A DNA stretch of 26,936 nucleotides from Acidimicrobiia bacterium UBA4744 (GTDB lineage: Bacteria > Actinomycetota > Acidimicrobiia > Spongiisociales > UBA4744), in NCBI GenBank assembly GCA_002403855.1, contig DHIO01000039.1:45979-72914 (forward strand), in the 5' to 3' direction. The number at the start of each line of letters is the position of its first letter. Position 1 is the first letter of the stretch. Positions 1 to 7,668 of this stretch are shown piece after piece. The notes under the pieces are model-generated. The model saw nothing but the letters and a program-made list of their open reading frames with translations, was not told the origin of the DNA and ran no database searches. Both the position numbers and the translations under genes were made by a program.

Positions 1-362
1 GCTCCGGTCAGTTCGGCGATGAGTTCGACGTTTTCGCCGGCGGTGAGCGTGGGGATCAGATTGAAGAACTGGAAGATGAACCCAACGTTGCTGCGGCGGT
101 AGTCGATGCGGGCCGCATCGTCGAGTGACTCGAGGTCGAGACCACCGACCCGCACCGAACCGGAGGTCGGCTCGTCGATCGAACCGACGAGGTTGAGCAG
201 GGTGGTCTTGCCGGATCCGCTCGGTCCGAGGATGACTACGAATTGACCGGGCGGGATGTCGAGGCTCACTCCCTTGAGGGCGTGCACGGCGGTGGGGCCT
301 TCTCCGTACGTCCGGCTGAGATCGTCGAGTTGGACGGCCGCTCCGGTTACGTTGTTGTTCAT
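1..362 (-). CDS. ABC transporter ATP-binding protein, MacB/LolD-like (partial, 3' end outside window)
   Basis: The N-terminal 120 residues of an ABC ATPase. It would hydrolyse ATP on the cytoplasmic side to drive a membrane permease. Visible features are a Walker A motif (GPSGSGKTT, about residues 40-48) and a Q-loop in FIFQFFNLIPTL, a form typical of the MacB/LolD/FtsE-type subfamily that works with FtsX-like permeases. The signature motif, Walker B and H-loop lie beyond the left edge. The ATG (362-360) overlaps the TGA stop of the upstream TetR gene as ATGA, so the two are translationally coupled and the regulator probably controls this transporter. A permease gene is expected next on the same strand outside the window, but that is inference. 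The ATPase call is secure; the substrate is unknown. Confidence 0.93.
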   Translation of the reverse strand, partial: MNNNVTGAAVQLDDLSRTYGEGPTAVHALKGVSLDIPPGQFVVILGPSGSGKTTLLNLVGSIDEPTSGSVRVGGLDLESLDDAARIDYRRSNVGFIFQFFNLIPTLTAGENVELIAELTG

Positions 363-964
363 CGAGTTCCTTTCTCAGTCAGCATCCCGAGCAGGGACGA
401 CTCGACACCATCCAGATCCAGGTCGGGGTCCACGAGCCGGTAGAGAACCAACCCGTCGAGCAGGGCAGCGAGGACGATGGCGCTCCCCTGCGGGTTGAGA
501 TAGGCGGGCAGCTCCCCTCGCGCCTGCGAGGCCACCACCAGCGCCTCGAGCACCCGGCGGGCCCCGCCCAGCAGTTGCTCGATCCAGGCCCGTACGGTCT
601 CATCCCGCAATGAGCGCAGCAGAGCTTCAGTGGAAACAACCACACCGGGGCCGTGATCTTCGATAGTCCGCAGGTAGTCGACGTATGCGTGCAGCCCGTC
701 CGCCAGGGTTGAAGCCGTGAGCAACCGGGTCATGGGTTCTCCGAACTCCTCGGTGAACACGGTCGAAGCGGCCTCGAACAGGAGAGCGTCCTTGGTGCCG
801 AAGTAGTAGTGGATCAGCGCATTGTTGACGCCGGCTCGCTCGGCGATACGTCGGGTGGTCACATCGGGCCAGCCGAGCTCGGCGATCAACTCGGCCGCCG
901 CGTCGAGGATCTTCCTGCGGGTGGTGTCGGCGGGGAGAGCGTCTTGGTCAACTGCTTTAACCAT
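359..964 (-). CDS. TetR/AcrR family transcriptional regulator
   Basis: A 201-aa one-component repressor of usual TetR length. The N-terminal DNA-binding domain is seen at about residues 15-62, with the helix-turn-helix TTRRIAERAGV followed by the family hallmark HYYFGTKDALL. The C-terminal two thirds are helical and variable, as expected for a ligand-binding and dimerisation domain, so the inducer cannot be read. The gene is followed by an ABC ATPase with a 4-nt ATGA overlap, the usual arrangement for a regulator of a drug or lipid exporter. A palindrome (957-972) overlaps the start codon and probably mediates autorepression. A TAGTCT -10-like box lies 9 nt upstream of the ATG and there is no Shine-Dalgarno, so the transcript may have little or no leader. 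Confidence 0.92.
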   Translation of the reverse strand: MVKAVDQDALPADTTRRKILDAAAELIAELGWPDVTTRRIAERAGVNNALIHYYFGTKDALLFEAASTVFTEEFGEPMTRLLTASTLADGLHAYVDYLRTIEDHGPGVVVSTEALLRSLRDETVRAWIEQLLGGARRVLEALVVASQARGELPAYLNPQGSAIVLAALLDGLVLYRLVDPDLDLDGVESSLLGMLTEKGTR

Positions 965-972
965 TTGGTTAA
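957..972. promoter_or_regulatory. Candidate TetR operator (inverted repeat TTAACC-N4-GGTTAA)
   Basis: A perfect 6-bp inverted repeat with a 4-nt spacer spans the ATG of the TetR gene and sits just downstream of a TAGTCT -10-like box (974-979, minus strand). Size and placement fit a TetR operator that blocks transcription start. The assignment to this regulator rests on position only. Confidence 0.6.
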
Positions 973-1215
973 GAGACTAGCACGACTGATGGGTGGTTGG
1001 ACCGCGGGCTATTGCCGGATTCTCGGTATCTCCGGGGACACATTCGGTTGTACGGCGGTACCTTGACGGTCATGGGGCAACCCCCGTCCTCGATGGGGCC
1101 CGCAGCGTCGTGCAGGACGGCTACGGCTTTGCTCGCGCCACACTCCAGGTCGAGCCCGGCACCCACCGGGGCTGCTCGGAGGTCACCTGGTAGCCATTGT
1201 TCGACCTGCCCGGCA

Positions 1216-3438
1216 TCAACCCTTGGAGACGGTGACCGGGATGCCGTTCAGCACGGCGTTGCCGGAGAGAGTATCGATCGCTTCTGAGGTGGCCAGCAGG
1301 TTGGAGTTGACTCCGGCTCGCCGGACGGCCACCGAAAGCCGTACCCCCGGGAGGTCGTGGCCCCACCCGTGGGGAAGGCTGACCACCCCCGGCATGATGT
1401 CCTCGGTGATCTCCACCCGGACGCTGACCGACCCGTTGCCGTTGAACACCCGCGCCTCCTCACCGTCCCGAACGCCGGCGGCGTCGGCATCCTTCGGGTG
1501 TATCAGCAGGGTGCACCGCTCTTCTCCCTTGACCAGCACCTCCAGGTTGTGCATCCACGAGTTGTTCGATCGCAGATGGCGCCGGCCGACCAGGAGCAGA
1601 TCTTCGGTAGGGGCTGCACCAATGGTGTCGGCCAACCGGGCGCTTTCTTCCATGATCGGAGGCGGGGCCAGCTCGATCTTGCCCGACGCCGTCGTCAACA
1701 GCCCGGGGAGACGCGGCTGCAAAGGTCCAAGGTCGATACCGTGCGGATGGTCGATCAGCTTGGCCAGCGAGAGGCCATCCGGGTCTTCACCGAACCGGTC
1801 TCCGTAGGGGCCGGTTCGCAGCAGGTAGTCGAGGATTCGTTCCGGTCCCCGATAGCGATTGAGCTGCCCGAGGATCTCCGCTGCGTCGCGATCTGCAATT
1901 GGGGAGCCGGGCTCGTCGATGGCCTGGTTGACGGTGGCGGCGATGCCGAACCCATCGGCCAGGGCAGGATCGGCGCCGGCCCCCTGGCCCGAGACGATGA
2001 GAGCCAGCCGGGTGAGGATTTCCCATTCGGCCATCTCGCCGTTGCGGGGGATGGTTGGGGGCGAATAGTTGGCGATGTTGCGGATCGACAGTTGGTAGAA
2101 GGCAAAGTCGTAGTGTGCCCGGGACAGAGGAGAGGGGGGCGGCAGAATGACGTCGGCGTGGCGGGTGGTCTCGTTGAGGTAGATGTCTACGCCGACCATG
2201 AACTCCAGGGAGGCGAGTGCCCGGTCGAGGCGGGCGCCGTTCGGGGTTGACAGGACCGGATTTCCGGCCACCGTCAACAGCGCCCGTACCCGACCCTCAC
2301 CCGGCCCCTCGATCTCATCGGCCAGCGTGGCGACGGGCAGCTCCCCGCGAACTTCGGGGAGGTCGCGTACCCGGCTGGTCCAGCGCCCGGTCCGGAAGGG
2401 GCGTCCGGTGCGAGGGGGCCGGGCGTGTGCGGCGAGGGGGAACATGGCTCCTCCCGGGGCATCGAGCCCGCCGATCAGCACATTGATGACGTCGACCAGC
2501 CAGGAAGCGACCGTCCCGTACTCAACCGTGTGGGTGCCGATCCTCCCGTACACGACCGCGGTAGGCGCTGCGGCCAGTTCACGGGCAATCCGGCGGATCG
2601 CGCTGGATTCCACGCCGCAGCGGCCGGCGACCGCCTCAGGAGAGAATCCGGCGGCCCGAGCGGCCACGTCTGCAATGCCGTGGGTCATGTCGGCCAGCCG
2701 GCCGGGGGAGGTGAGGCCTTCTTCGAACAAGACGGCCACGAGGGCGAAGAGCAGGAGGGAGTCGGTGCCCGGGCGGATGAAGAGATGTTCATCGGCCACC
2801 CGAGCCGTGCGGGTGCGACGCGGGTCTATGACCACCAGCTTCCCGCCCCGTTCCTGCAAAGCCTCGATCCGGCCGGGCCAGTCAGGGGCGGTGGCCAGGC
2901 TTCCGTTCGACTCCAGGGGATTGGCACCCAGCATCAGCAGGTAGTCGGTCCTGTCGATGTCGGGGACCGGAATCGAGTCGGCGTGTCCAAACATCAGGCC
3001 GCTCGAAACGTGTTTGGGCATCTGATCGACGGTGGCGGCCGAGAAGATGTTCTTGGTGCCGATCGCCTTGAGCAGCGGCCGGACGTAGAGGAGGCCTCCC
3101 ATGGTGTGCACGTTGGGATTGCCCAGGTAGGCGGCCACGGCATCCGGCCCATGCTTCTCGAGGATGGGAAGAAGTCCGGACTCCACCATCTGGAAGGCGT
3201 TCTCCCAAGAGGTCTCCTCCCAGCGGTCTCCCCGACGGATCAGCGGAGCCCGCAGCCGGTCGGGATCATCGTGCAATTGGCGCAGAGTGGAGCCCTTGGG
3301 GCAGATGAAACCCCGGCTGAAGACATCGTCCCGGTCGCCGCGAATCCGGGTGACTCTTCCGTCTTCGACCCTGACCTCGAGTCCGCAGGTGGCATCGCAC
3401 AGGGGACAGGTCCGGAAGGCGGTGGTGGTCTCGCTCAT
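1216..3438 (-). CDS. Molybdopterin-dependent oxidoreductase (DMSO reductase superfamily, formate dehydrogenase-like)
   Basis: A 740-aa catalytic subunit of the bis-MGD molybdenum/tungsten superfamily. The N terminus carries a [4Fe-4S] motif, CPLCDATC plus ICPKG (C11, C14, C18, C46). Central molybdopterin domains contain MLGANPLESNG (about 169-179) and VVIDPRRTRTA. The C-terminal dinucleotide-binding domain (about 610-740) includes SNNSWMHNLE and LPHGWGH. There is no Tat signal, so it is probably cytoplasmic. By my alignment the Cys/Sec metal-ligand position of formate dehydrogenase falls near Met140 (VDQMPKHVSSG), with no Cys nearby, so substrate and metal ligand are unclear. It follows the antiporter gene by 23 bp on the same strand, but a TACGCT box 6 nt before its ATG suggests an additional leaderless promoter. 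No partner Fe-S or FAD subunit is adjacent. Confidence 0.92.
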   Translation of the reverse strand: MSETTTAFRTCPLCDATCGLEVRVEDGRVTRIRGDRDDVFSRGFICPKGSTLRQLHDDPDRLRAPLIRRGDRWEETSWENAFQMVESGLLPILEKHGPDAVAAYLGNPNVHTMGGLLYVRPLLKAIGTKNIFSAATVDQMPKHVSSGLMFGHADSIPVPDIDRTDYLLMLGANPLESNGSLATAPDWPGRIEALQERGGKLVVIDPRRTRTARVADEHLFIRPGTDSLLLFALVAVLFEEGLTSPGRLADMTHGIADVAARAAGFSPEAVAGRCGVESSAIRRIARELAAAPTAVVYGRIGTHTVEYGTVASWLVDVINVLIGGLDAPGGAMFPLAAHARPPRTGRPFRTGRWTSRVRDLPEVRGELPVATLADEIEGPGEGRVRALLTVAGNPVLSTPNGARLDRALASLEFMVGVDIYLNETTRHADVILPPPSPLSRAHYDFAFYQLSIRNIANYSPPTIPRNGEMAEWEILTRLALIVSGQGAGADPALADGFGIAATVNQAIDEPGSPIADRDAAEILGQLNRYRGPERILDYLLRTGPYGDRFGEDPDGLSLAKLIDHPHGIDLGPLQPRLPGLLTTASGKIELAPPPIMEESARLADTIGAAPTEDLLLVGRRHLRSNNSWMHNLEVLVKGEERCTLLIHPKDADAAGVRDGEEARVFNGNGSVSVRVEITEDIMPGVVSLPHGWGHDLPGVRLSVAVRRAGVNSNLLATSEAIDTLSGNAVLNGIPVTVSKG

Positions 3439-3444
3439 GAGTCG

Positions 3445-3450
3445 AGCGTA
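3445..3450 (-). promoter_or_regulatory. Candidate -10 box (TACGCT) of a leaderless transcript for the molybdopterin oxidoreductase
   Basis: TACGCT fits TANNNT and lies 6 nt before the ATG at 3438; there is no Shine-Dalgarno. It sits in the 23-bp gap after the antiporter gene, so the oxidoreductase may be expressed both from the upstream operon and from this site. Confidence 0.45.
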
Positions 3451-3461
3451 CCGGAGTTGAG

Positions 3462-5291
3462 CTACTCCATGAGGGAGAGGATCGTGTCACCCTCTCCGAC
3501 GCCGCGCAGGGGGACTTCCCCGCCGGCGGTGATGACGACGAGGCGCCCACTGGGCTTGATTACGAACAGCGGAACGGCTCCGAGATGCACGGTCCGGAAG
3601 TCATCGACGGTGAACTCCGGCGTGATCGAGGTCCTACGGACGCCGGCGCCCGCCCGAACCATGGTGGACAGCCGCTCGTAGCTGGCTTCCGCGTTGAAGA
3701 GCAGGCGGCCGGCCAGGTGGGTGGTGGCGCTGCTGTCGATCCCGGCGGGCACTCTCCCCGGGGCCATCTGGTAGGTCTGTGCCCTCCCGAAGATCCCGAC
3801 GAAGCGGGTTACGGCCAGCGTGTTGACGTCGTCGTTGGGAGTCAGCGCCAGCATGCGGCCGATTCCCGACAGATCGAGTTCCAGATCGACGTCTTCGATG
3901 AGCACGTTCCCGTAGTGAGTCTCCAGCCCGGCCATACGGGCCCGGTACTCGTCCCGCCGGTTGGTGGTGGCCATGAGTACCGGGATGTTCTGGTCGACCA
4001 AGGCCGACCCGATAGTCCGCTCCACTCGGCCGGCGCCGATGATCAGCACGCCCTCCTGGCGGCGGTGAGCGAGTCCCAGGGCCCGGGCGATGGGAGCCAT
4101 GCCGAGGCCGTACAGCACCACGGTGCCGACGATGACCGCGAAGACCAGTGGGGTGAGCTCCTCAGCTCCGAGGACACCTTCCCTCTCGAGTTGGAGCTCG
4201 AAGACCGAGGCGATCGACGCGGCCACGATCCCGCGGGGCGCAACGGAGCCGATCAGGACCCGGTGGCGCCAAGAGAGACTCGTCCCGATGGTCGACATCA
4301 TGGCGGCAAGAGGTCGAGCGATGAGCACCAGCGCCGCCAGGATCCCGACCGCGCCCACTCCGATGAAGCTCAGTTGGTCGCCGCCGATTCGGGCGCTCAG
4401 AAGCACGAACAACACGCCGATCAGCAAGACCCGAATCACCTCGGAGAAGTGCAGGATCTGTTCGGTGCTCACCCGGCGGTGGTTGGCCAGCACCATGCCG
4501 AGCGCCGGGGTGGCCAGCAACCCGGCCTCCGGCACCAGGCTGTTGGCAACGACAAAGGCCACCAGAGCCGTGCTGATACCGACCAGGGAGAGGAGTTGCT
4601 CCGGGATCCAGTGACGGCGCAGCGCGATGATCAAGGCGACGGCGCAGACGACCCCGACCGCTACACCGACGAGCACGAACAAGCCGACCTCGACTGCCAT
4701 GGATTGGGCTGAGGCATCGCCGGCCCCGATCAGGAGCGCATCGAAGGTAACGACCGCCACCAACGCACCGATCGGGTCGATCAGGATGCTCTCCCACTTC
4801 AGGATGGGGCCGACCGGTCGGTCGGGACGAACGTGGGACAGCAATGGACCGATGACCGTGGGCCCGGAAACCACCAGGATGGCGCCCAACAGCAGTGCAA
4901 GACCGGACGGCAAGTCGGTGAACAGCGTTGCCGCTCCCCACCCGACGGCCCAGGTGATCAAGACCCCGACCGTGACCAGCAGCCAGATCACCCGGGCGTG
5001 GCCGTGGATCTCACGCAACCGCAGGCTGAGGCCGCCTTCAAACAGAATCAGGCCTACCGCCAGGGACACCGCCGGCAACAAGAGGTCGCCGAGTAGCTCA
5101 TCCGGATTGAGGACCCCGAGTACCGGGCCCAGCAGAAAGCCGGTCAAGAGGTAGACGAGGATGGAAGGGACGCCGGTACGCACCGCCAGCCAGTTGAGGC
5201 CGACCGCCAGCACGACGATCCCGGCGATCAGGACGGCCGGATCGGCGGGGAATCCATTACTCGAAGCGGTCGTCAGGACGAGGACGGTCAC
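3462..5291 (-). CDS. Cation:proton antiporter, CPA family, with C-terminal RCK/TrkA-like domain
   Basis: A 609-aa membrane protein that would exchange Na+ or K+ for protons across the cytoplasmic membrane. About twelve hydrophobic segments fill residues 15-410, with VSGPTVIGPLL (about 140-150) and WESILIDPIGA, an NhaP-type motif containing the acidic residues of the ion site. The remaining ~200 residues are soluble. They begin with a nucleotide-binding-like segment (VLIIGAGRVERTIGSALV) and end with a TrkA-C-like module (VTAGGEVPLRGVGEGD), which suggests gating by a nucleotide or ion. The GTG start (5291) lies 3 nt after the aminotransferase stop, indicating translational coupling. Ion specificity cannot be read from the sequence. 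Confidence 0.9.
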   Translation of the reverse strand: MTVLVLTTASSNGFPADPAVLIAGIVVLAVGLNWLAVRTGVPSILVYLLTGFLLGPVLGVLNPDELLGDLLLPAVSLAVGLILFEGGLSLRLREIHGHARVIWLLVTVGVLITWAVGWGAATLFTDLPSGLALLLGAILVVSGPTVIGPLLSHVRPDRPVGPILKWESILIDPIGALVAVVTFDALLIGAGDASAQSMAVEVGLFVLVGVAVGVVCAVALIIALRRHWIPEQLLSLVGISTALVAFVVANSLVPEAGLLATPALGMVLANHRRVSTEQILHFSEVIRVLLIGVLFVLLSARIGGDQLSFIGVGAVGILAALVLIARPLAAMMSTIGTSLSWRHRVLIGSVAPRGIVAASIASVFELQLEREGVLGAEELTPLVFAVIVGTVVLYGLGMAPIARALGLAHRRQEGVLIIGAGRVERTIGSALVDQNIPVLMATTNRRDEYRARMAGLETHYGNVLIEDVDLELDLSGIGRMLALTPNDDVNTLAVTRFVGIFGRAQTYQMAPGRVPAGIDSSATTHLAGRLLFNAEASYERLSTMVRAGAGVRRTSITPEFTVDDFRTVHLGAVPLFVIKPSGRLVVITAGGEVPLRGVGEGDTILSLME

Positions 5292-5294
5292 CGT

Positions 5295-6992
5295 TCAGCT
5301 CACCGTTGTTTCGCCGGGGAGGGGGAACCAGCGGAGGTGCTCGAAATCATCGGTCAACTCCAGATCCGTCGCGTCGGGATCGACTCCGGGGGCAGCCGTC
5401 TCGAGGATCCGACGGGCCTCATCCAGGTAGCCGGCCAGGGCCGTCTCCGGTTCGTGCTGGCGATGGGACGGATACGTCATCTGCCCGTCGTCGTAGGCGA
5501 TATCGCTGAGGCTGGTGGGCGCCTCCAGCGGTTGGTCACGGTGCCGCCATCGGCCGGAGGCGGGATCGAAGCGGTAGAGGGGAAGCAACCTCCAACCATG
5601 GTCGGCGATCAGGTGCACCGCCTCGAGGATGTAGGCGAAGACTGTCTCCGAGATGAAGTAATTGAAGCTGACGCGAACCCATCCCGGTTTGATGCCTTCA
5701 CAACCACGTGCGACCTCGCGGGCAAATTCGTGGGAGGTGTCCAGATCGATGCCCAGCAGCCGGTGGCCGTACGGTCCGGCACAGGAACAACCGCCCCGCG
5801 ACTGGATGCCGAAGAGATCATTCAAGAGGGCGACCATGTAGTTGTGGTGCAGGTGACGCTCTCCGAACTTGACGACGAACGACACGATCGACAATCGCTC
5901 GGCATCGTGGTTGCCCAGGACATCGAGGTTGGGATTGGCAGCCCACGACGAAATGGCCCGCCGAATGAAATCCTCCTCGCGTCGGCGAATGGTCTCCGTT
6001 CCGACGGCTTGCTTCAACTGAAACACCAGTCCTGCCCGGATCGATTCGATGATGGCCGGGGTCCCACCTTCCTCGCGAACTTCGATGTCGTCCAGGTATC
6101 GGTGTTCGGTCGGGTTGACGTAGGCGACGGTTCCGCCGCCCGGGACGGCCGGGACCCGGTTCCGGAACAGTTCCTTGCGAGCAACCAGCAAGCCCGGGGT
6201 TCCGGGGCCGCCGATGATCTTGTGGGGAGAGACAAAGATGGCATCTATGTAGGAGAGGGCGCCGTCCGTCCCGGCGTCTGCTGGCCCCATGTCGATTCCC
6301 ACGTAGGGGGCGGCGGCGGCGTAGTCCCAGAAGGAGAGTGCCCCGTGTTTGTGGAGCATCGTCGACACGCCGCGGACGTCGGTGATGATGCCGGTGACGT
6401 TGGAAGCGGCCGAGAAGCTGCCGATCTTGAGGGGACGGTCGGCGAATGATTCGAGACGGCGCTCGAGATCGGCCAGGTCGACATGACCATCTTCGTCCTC
6501 GGCGATGACCACCACGTCGGCAATCGACTCGCGCCAGGGCAACTCGTTCGAGTGGTGTTCATACGGCCCGATGAACACGACCGGCCGCTCGTCGGCGGGA
6601 ATGAAACCCGACAGGTTGAACTCGTCGTCGAGGTTGGCCGGTATCCGCAACCCCAGCACCCCGATGAGACGGTCGATCGCTCCCGTGGTCCCCGATCCGC
6701 AGAAGATGACGGCGTGATCGTCGGTGGCGCCTAGTGACTCCCGGATGATGTTTCGGGCGTCCTCTCGGAACCGGGTCGTCTGCAGTCCCGTCCCCGAACT
6801 CTCGGTGTGAGTGTTGGCATATAGGGGCAACACGGCATCGCGGATGAAGTCCTCAATGAACGACAGGGACCGTCCGGACGCGGTGTAGTCCGCGTAGATC
6901 ACCCGGCGTGGTCCGAAAGGACCGGCCACCACGTCGTCGTTGCCGATGACGGAATCCCGGATGGTCTCGATCAGCTCTGAGGACTCCCGCAT
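5295..6992 (-). CDS. Aminotransferase class V-fold PLP-dependent enzyme (cysteine desulfurase/isopenicillin N epimerase-like)
   Basis: A 565-aa fold-type I PLP enzyme. Visible features are HTESSG (about 62-67), an aspartate for the pyridine nitrogen in FWDYAAAAPY (D223), and the Schiff-base lysine in VSPHKIIGGPGTPG (K258). Two cysteines in GGCSCAGPYGH (C402, C404) lie where cysteine desulfurases carry their catalytic loop Cys, so sulfur transfer is possible but unproven. It is longer than SufS (about 400 aa) because of a C-terminal extension rich in acidic and aromatic residues. The ATG at 6992 was preferred over an in-frame start at 7064 because TACCAT (TANNNT) lies exactly 6 nt upstream, the leaderless pattern seen elsewhere here, and because the extra 24 residues look non-coding. 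It heads a run with the antiporter and molybdopterin oxidoreductase. Confidence 0.87.
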   Translation of the reverse strand: MRESSELIETIRDSVIGNDDVVAGPFGPRRVIYADYTASGRSLSFIEDFIRDAVLPLYANTHTESSGTGLQTTRFREDARNIIRESLGATDDHAVIFCGSGTTGAIDRLIGVLGLRIPANLDDEFNLSGFIPADERPVVFIGPYEHHSNELPWRESIADVVVIAEDEDGHVDLADLERRLESFADRPLKIGSFSAASNVTGIITDVRGVSTMLHKHGALSFWDYAAAAPYVGIDMGPADAGTDGALSYIDAIFVSPHKIIGGPGTPGLLVARKELFRNRVPAVPGGGTVAYVNPTEHRYLDDIEVREEGGTPAIIESIRAGLVFQLKQAVGTETIRRREEDFIRRAISSWAANPNLDVLGNHDAERLSIVSFVVKFGERHLHHNYMVALLNDLFGIQSRGGCSCAGPYGHRLLGIDLDTSHEFAREVARGCEGIKPGWVRVSFNYFISETVFAYILEAVHLIADHGWRLLPLYRFDPASGRWRHRDQPLEAPTSLSDIAYDDGQMTYPSHRQHEPETALAGYLDEARRILETAAPGVDPDATDLELTDDFEHLRWFPLPGETTVS

Positions 6993-6998
6993 GCGCCA

Positions 6999-7004
6999 AT
7001 GGTA
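6999..7004 (-). promoter_or_regulatory. Candidate -10 box (TACCAT) of a leaderless transcript for the aminotransferase operon
   Basis: TACCAT lies 6 nt before the ATG at 6992 with no Shine-Dalgarno between. It supports the shorter start and marks the probable head of the aminotransferase–antiporter–oxidoreductase operon. Confidence 0.5.
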
Positions 7005-7084
7005 GATGGGCGGCGGAAACGGCCCCGTTGTTCTAGTTGCGCGGTTGTGGCAGCCTTGCGGCACGAACCATCAGGAAGGTCAGC

Positions 7085-7660
7085 TTGTCCGCCGTCGATA
7101 TCGCCGGTTTTGTTACCGATCTCAAGGCCCACGCTGCCGAACACGGCTTCCATATCCACGCCGAGCGCCACTTCGTCGAGACCTACTCGCTCGGTCAGAA
7201 CTGGGAGGTTGAGCTGCATCCCGAGCAGGCGTGTGGCGGTCCGCTCGATCTCCATCTGTCGATCGAGATCGATCCCCGGATGTTGCTGTCGTTTGAGGAC
7301 GAGATCATCGAAAGGAACGGCGAGGTGGCCGGTCTGACGGAGCCCTACCTACTGCCGATCTTCTTCAACTGGGCGTTGCCGCCTCTCAGTCATCCCCCCG
7401 ACCTGTTGGTGCTGGCGACCGAGCTGGCCGGTATCGGCGGTGCCGATCTTCCCCTCGAAGTGTCGGCCATCGACTCGTTCGCCTCGGTGACGGATGCTCC
7501 CCGCCGCAGCTTGTCGATCGTGGCCGGCGTACAGGTGCCGCTGGCGGAGGCCTTCGTGGGCGGCCAGGTGCCCTGCGACGTGATGGATCGCTGCCATGCG
7601 GTGAGCGAGTTCCTGCTGGAGAGGGCGCCCGACTGGCTCGACGGGTCCGAACTGGCCTAA
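7085..7660 (+). CDS. Conserved-looking hypothetical protein
   Basis: A 191-aa soluble protein that I do not recognise. It is acidic, with no signal peptide or membrane segment. It reads as well-structured coding sequence (FHIHAERHFVETYSLGQNWE near the N terminus, LSIEIDPRMLLSFEDEI in the middle). The start is taken as TTG at 7085 because AGGAAGG (7073-7079) precedes it with 5 nt spacing; the frame stays open to a TTG at 7037, but that has no ribosome binding site. It is divergent from the aminotransferase operon (92 bp apart) and converges on the acyl-CoA dehydrogenase with only 8 bp between stops. No function is proposed. Confidence 0.75.
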   Translation: MSAVDIAGFVTDLKAHAAEHGFHIHAERHFVETYSLGQNWEVELHPEQACGGPLDLHLSIEIDPRMLLSFEDEIIERNGEVAGLTEPYLLPIFFNWALPPLSHPPDLLVLATELAGIGGADLPLEVSAIDSFASVTDAPRRSLSIVAGVQVPLAEAFVGGQVPCDVMDRCHAVSEFLLERAPDWLDGSELA

Positions 7661-7668
7661 CAAAGACC

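Noticed and set aside
1074..1084. GGGG-CAA-CCCC hairpin as a terminator
   Set aside because: The stem is only 4 bp, there is no following T-tract, and it lies 130 nt past the nearest gene end.
969..1166. 65-aa minus-strand frame in the gap upstream of the TetR gene
   Set aside because: Its composition does not look coding and it would overlap the TetR promoter. I see no gene in 965-1215.
3010..3030. Selenocysteine site in the molybdopterin oxidoreductase
   Set aside because: The frame has no internal TGA and the aligned residue is Met.
2425..3681. 418-aa open frame on the plus strand (also 1357-2250)
   Set aside because: Both run antisense to the molybdopterin oxidoreductase and lack motifs or ribosome binding sites.
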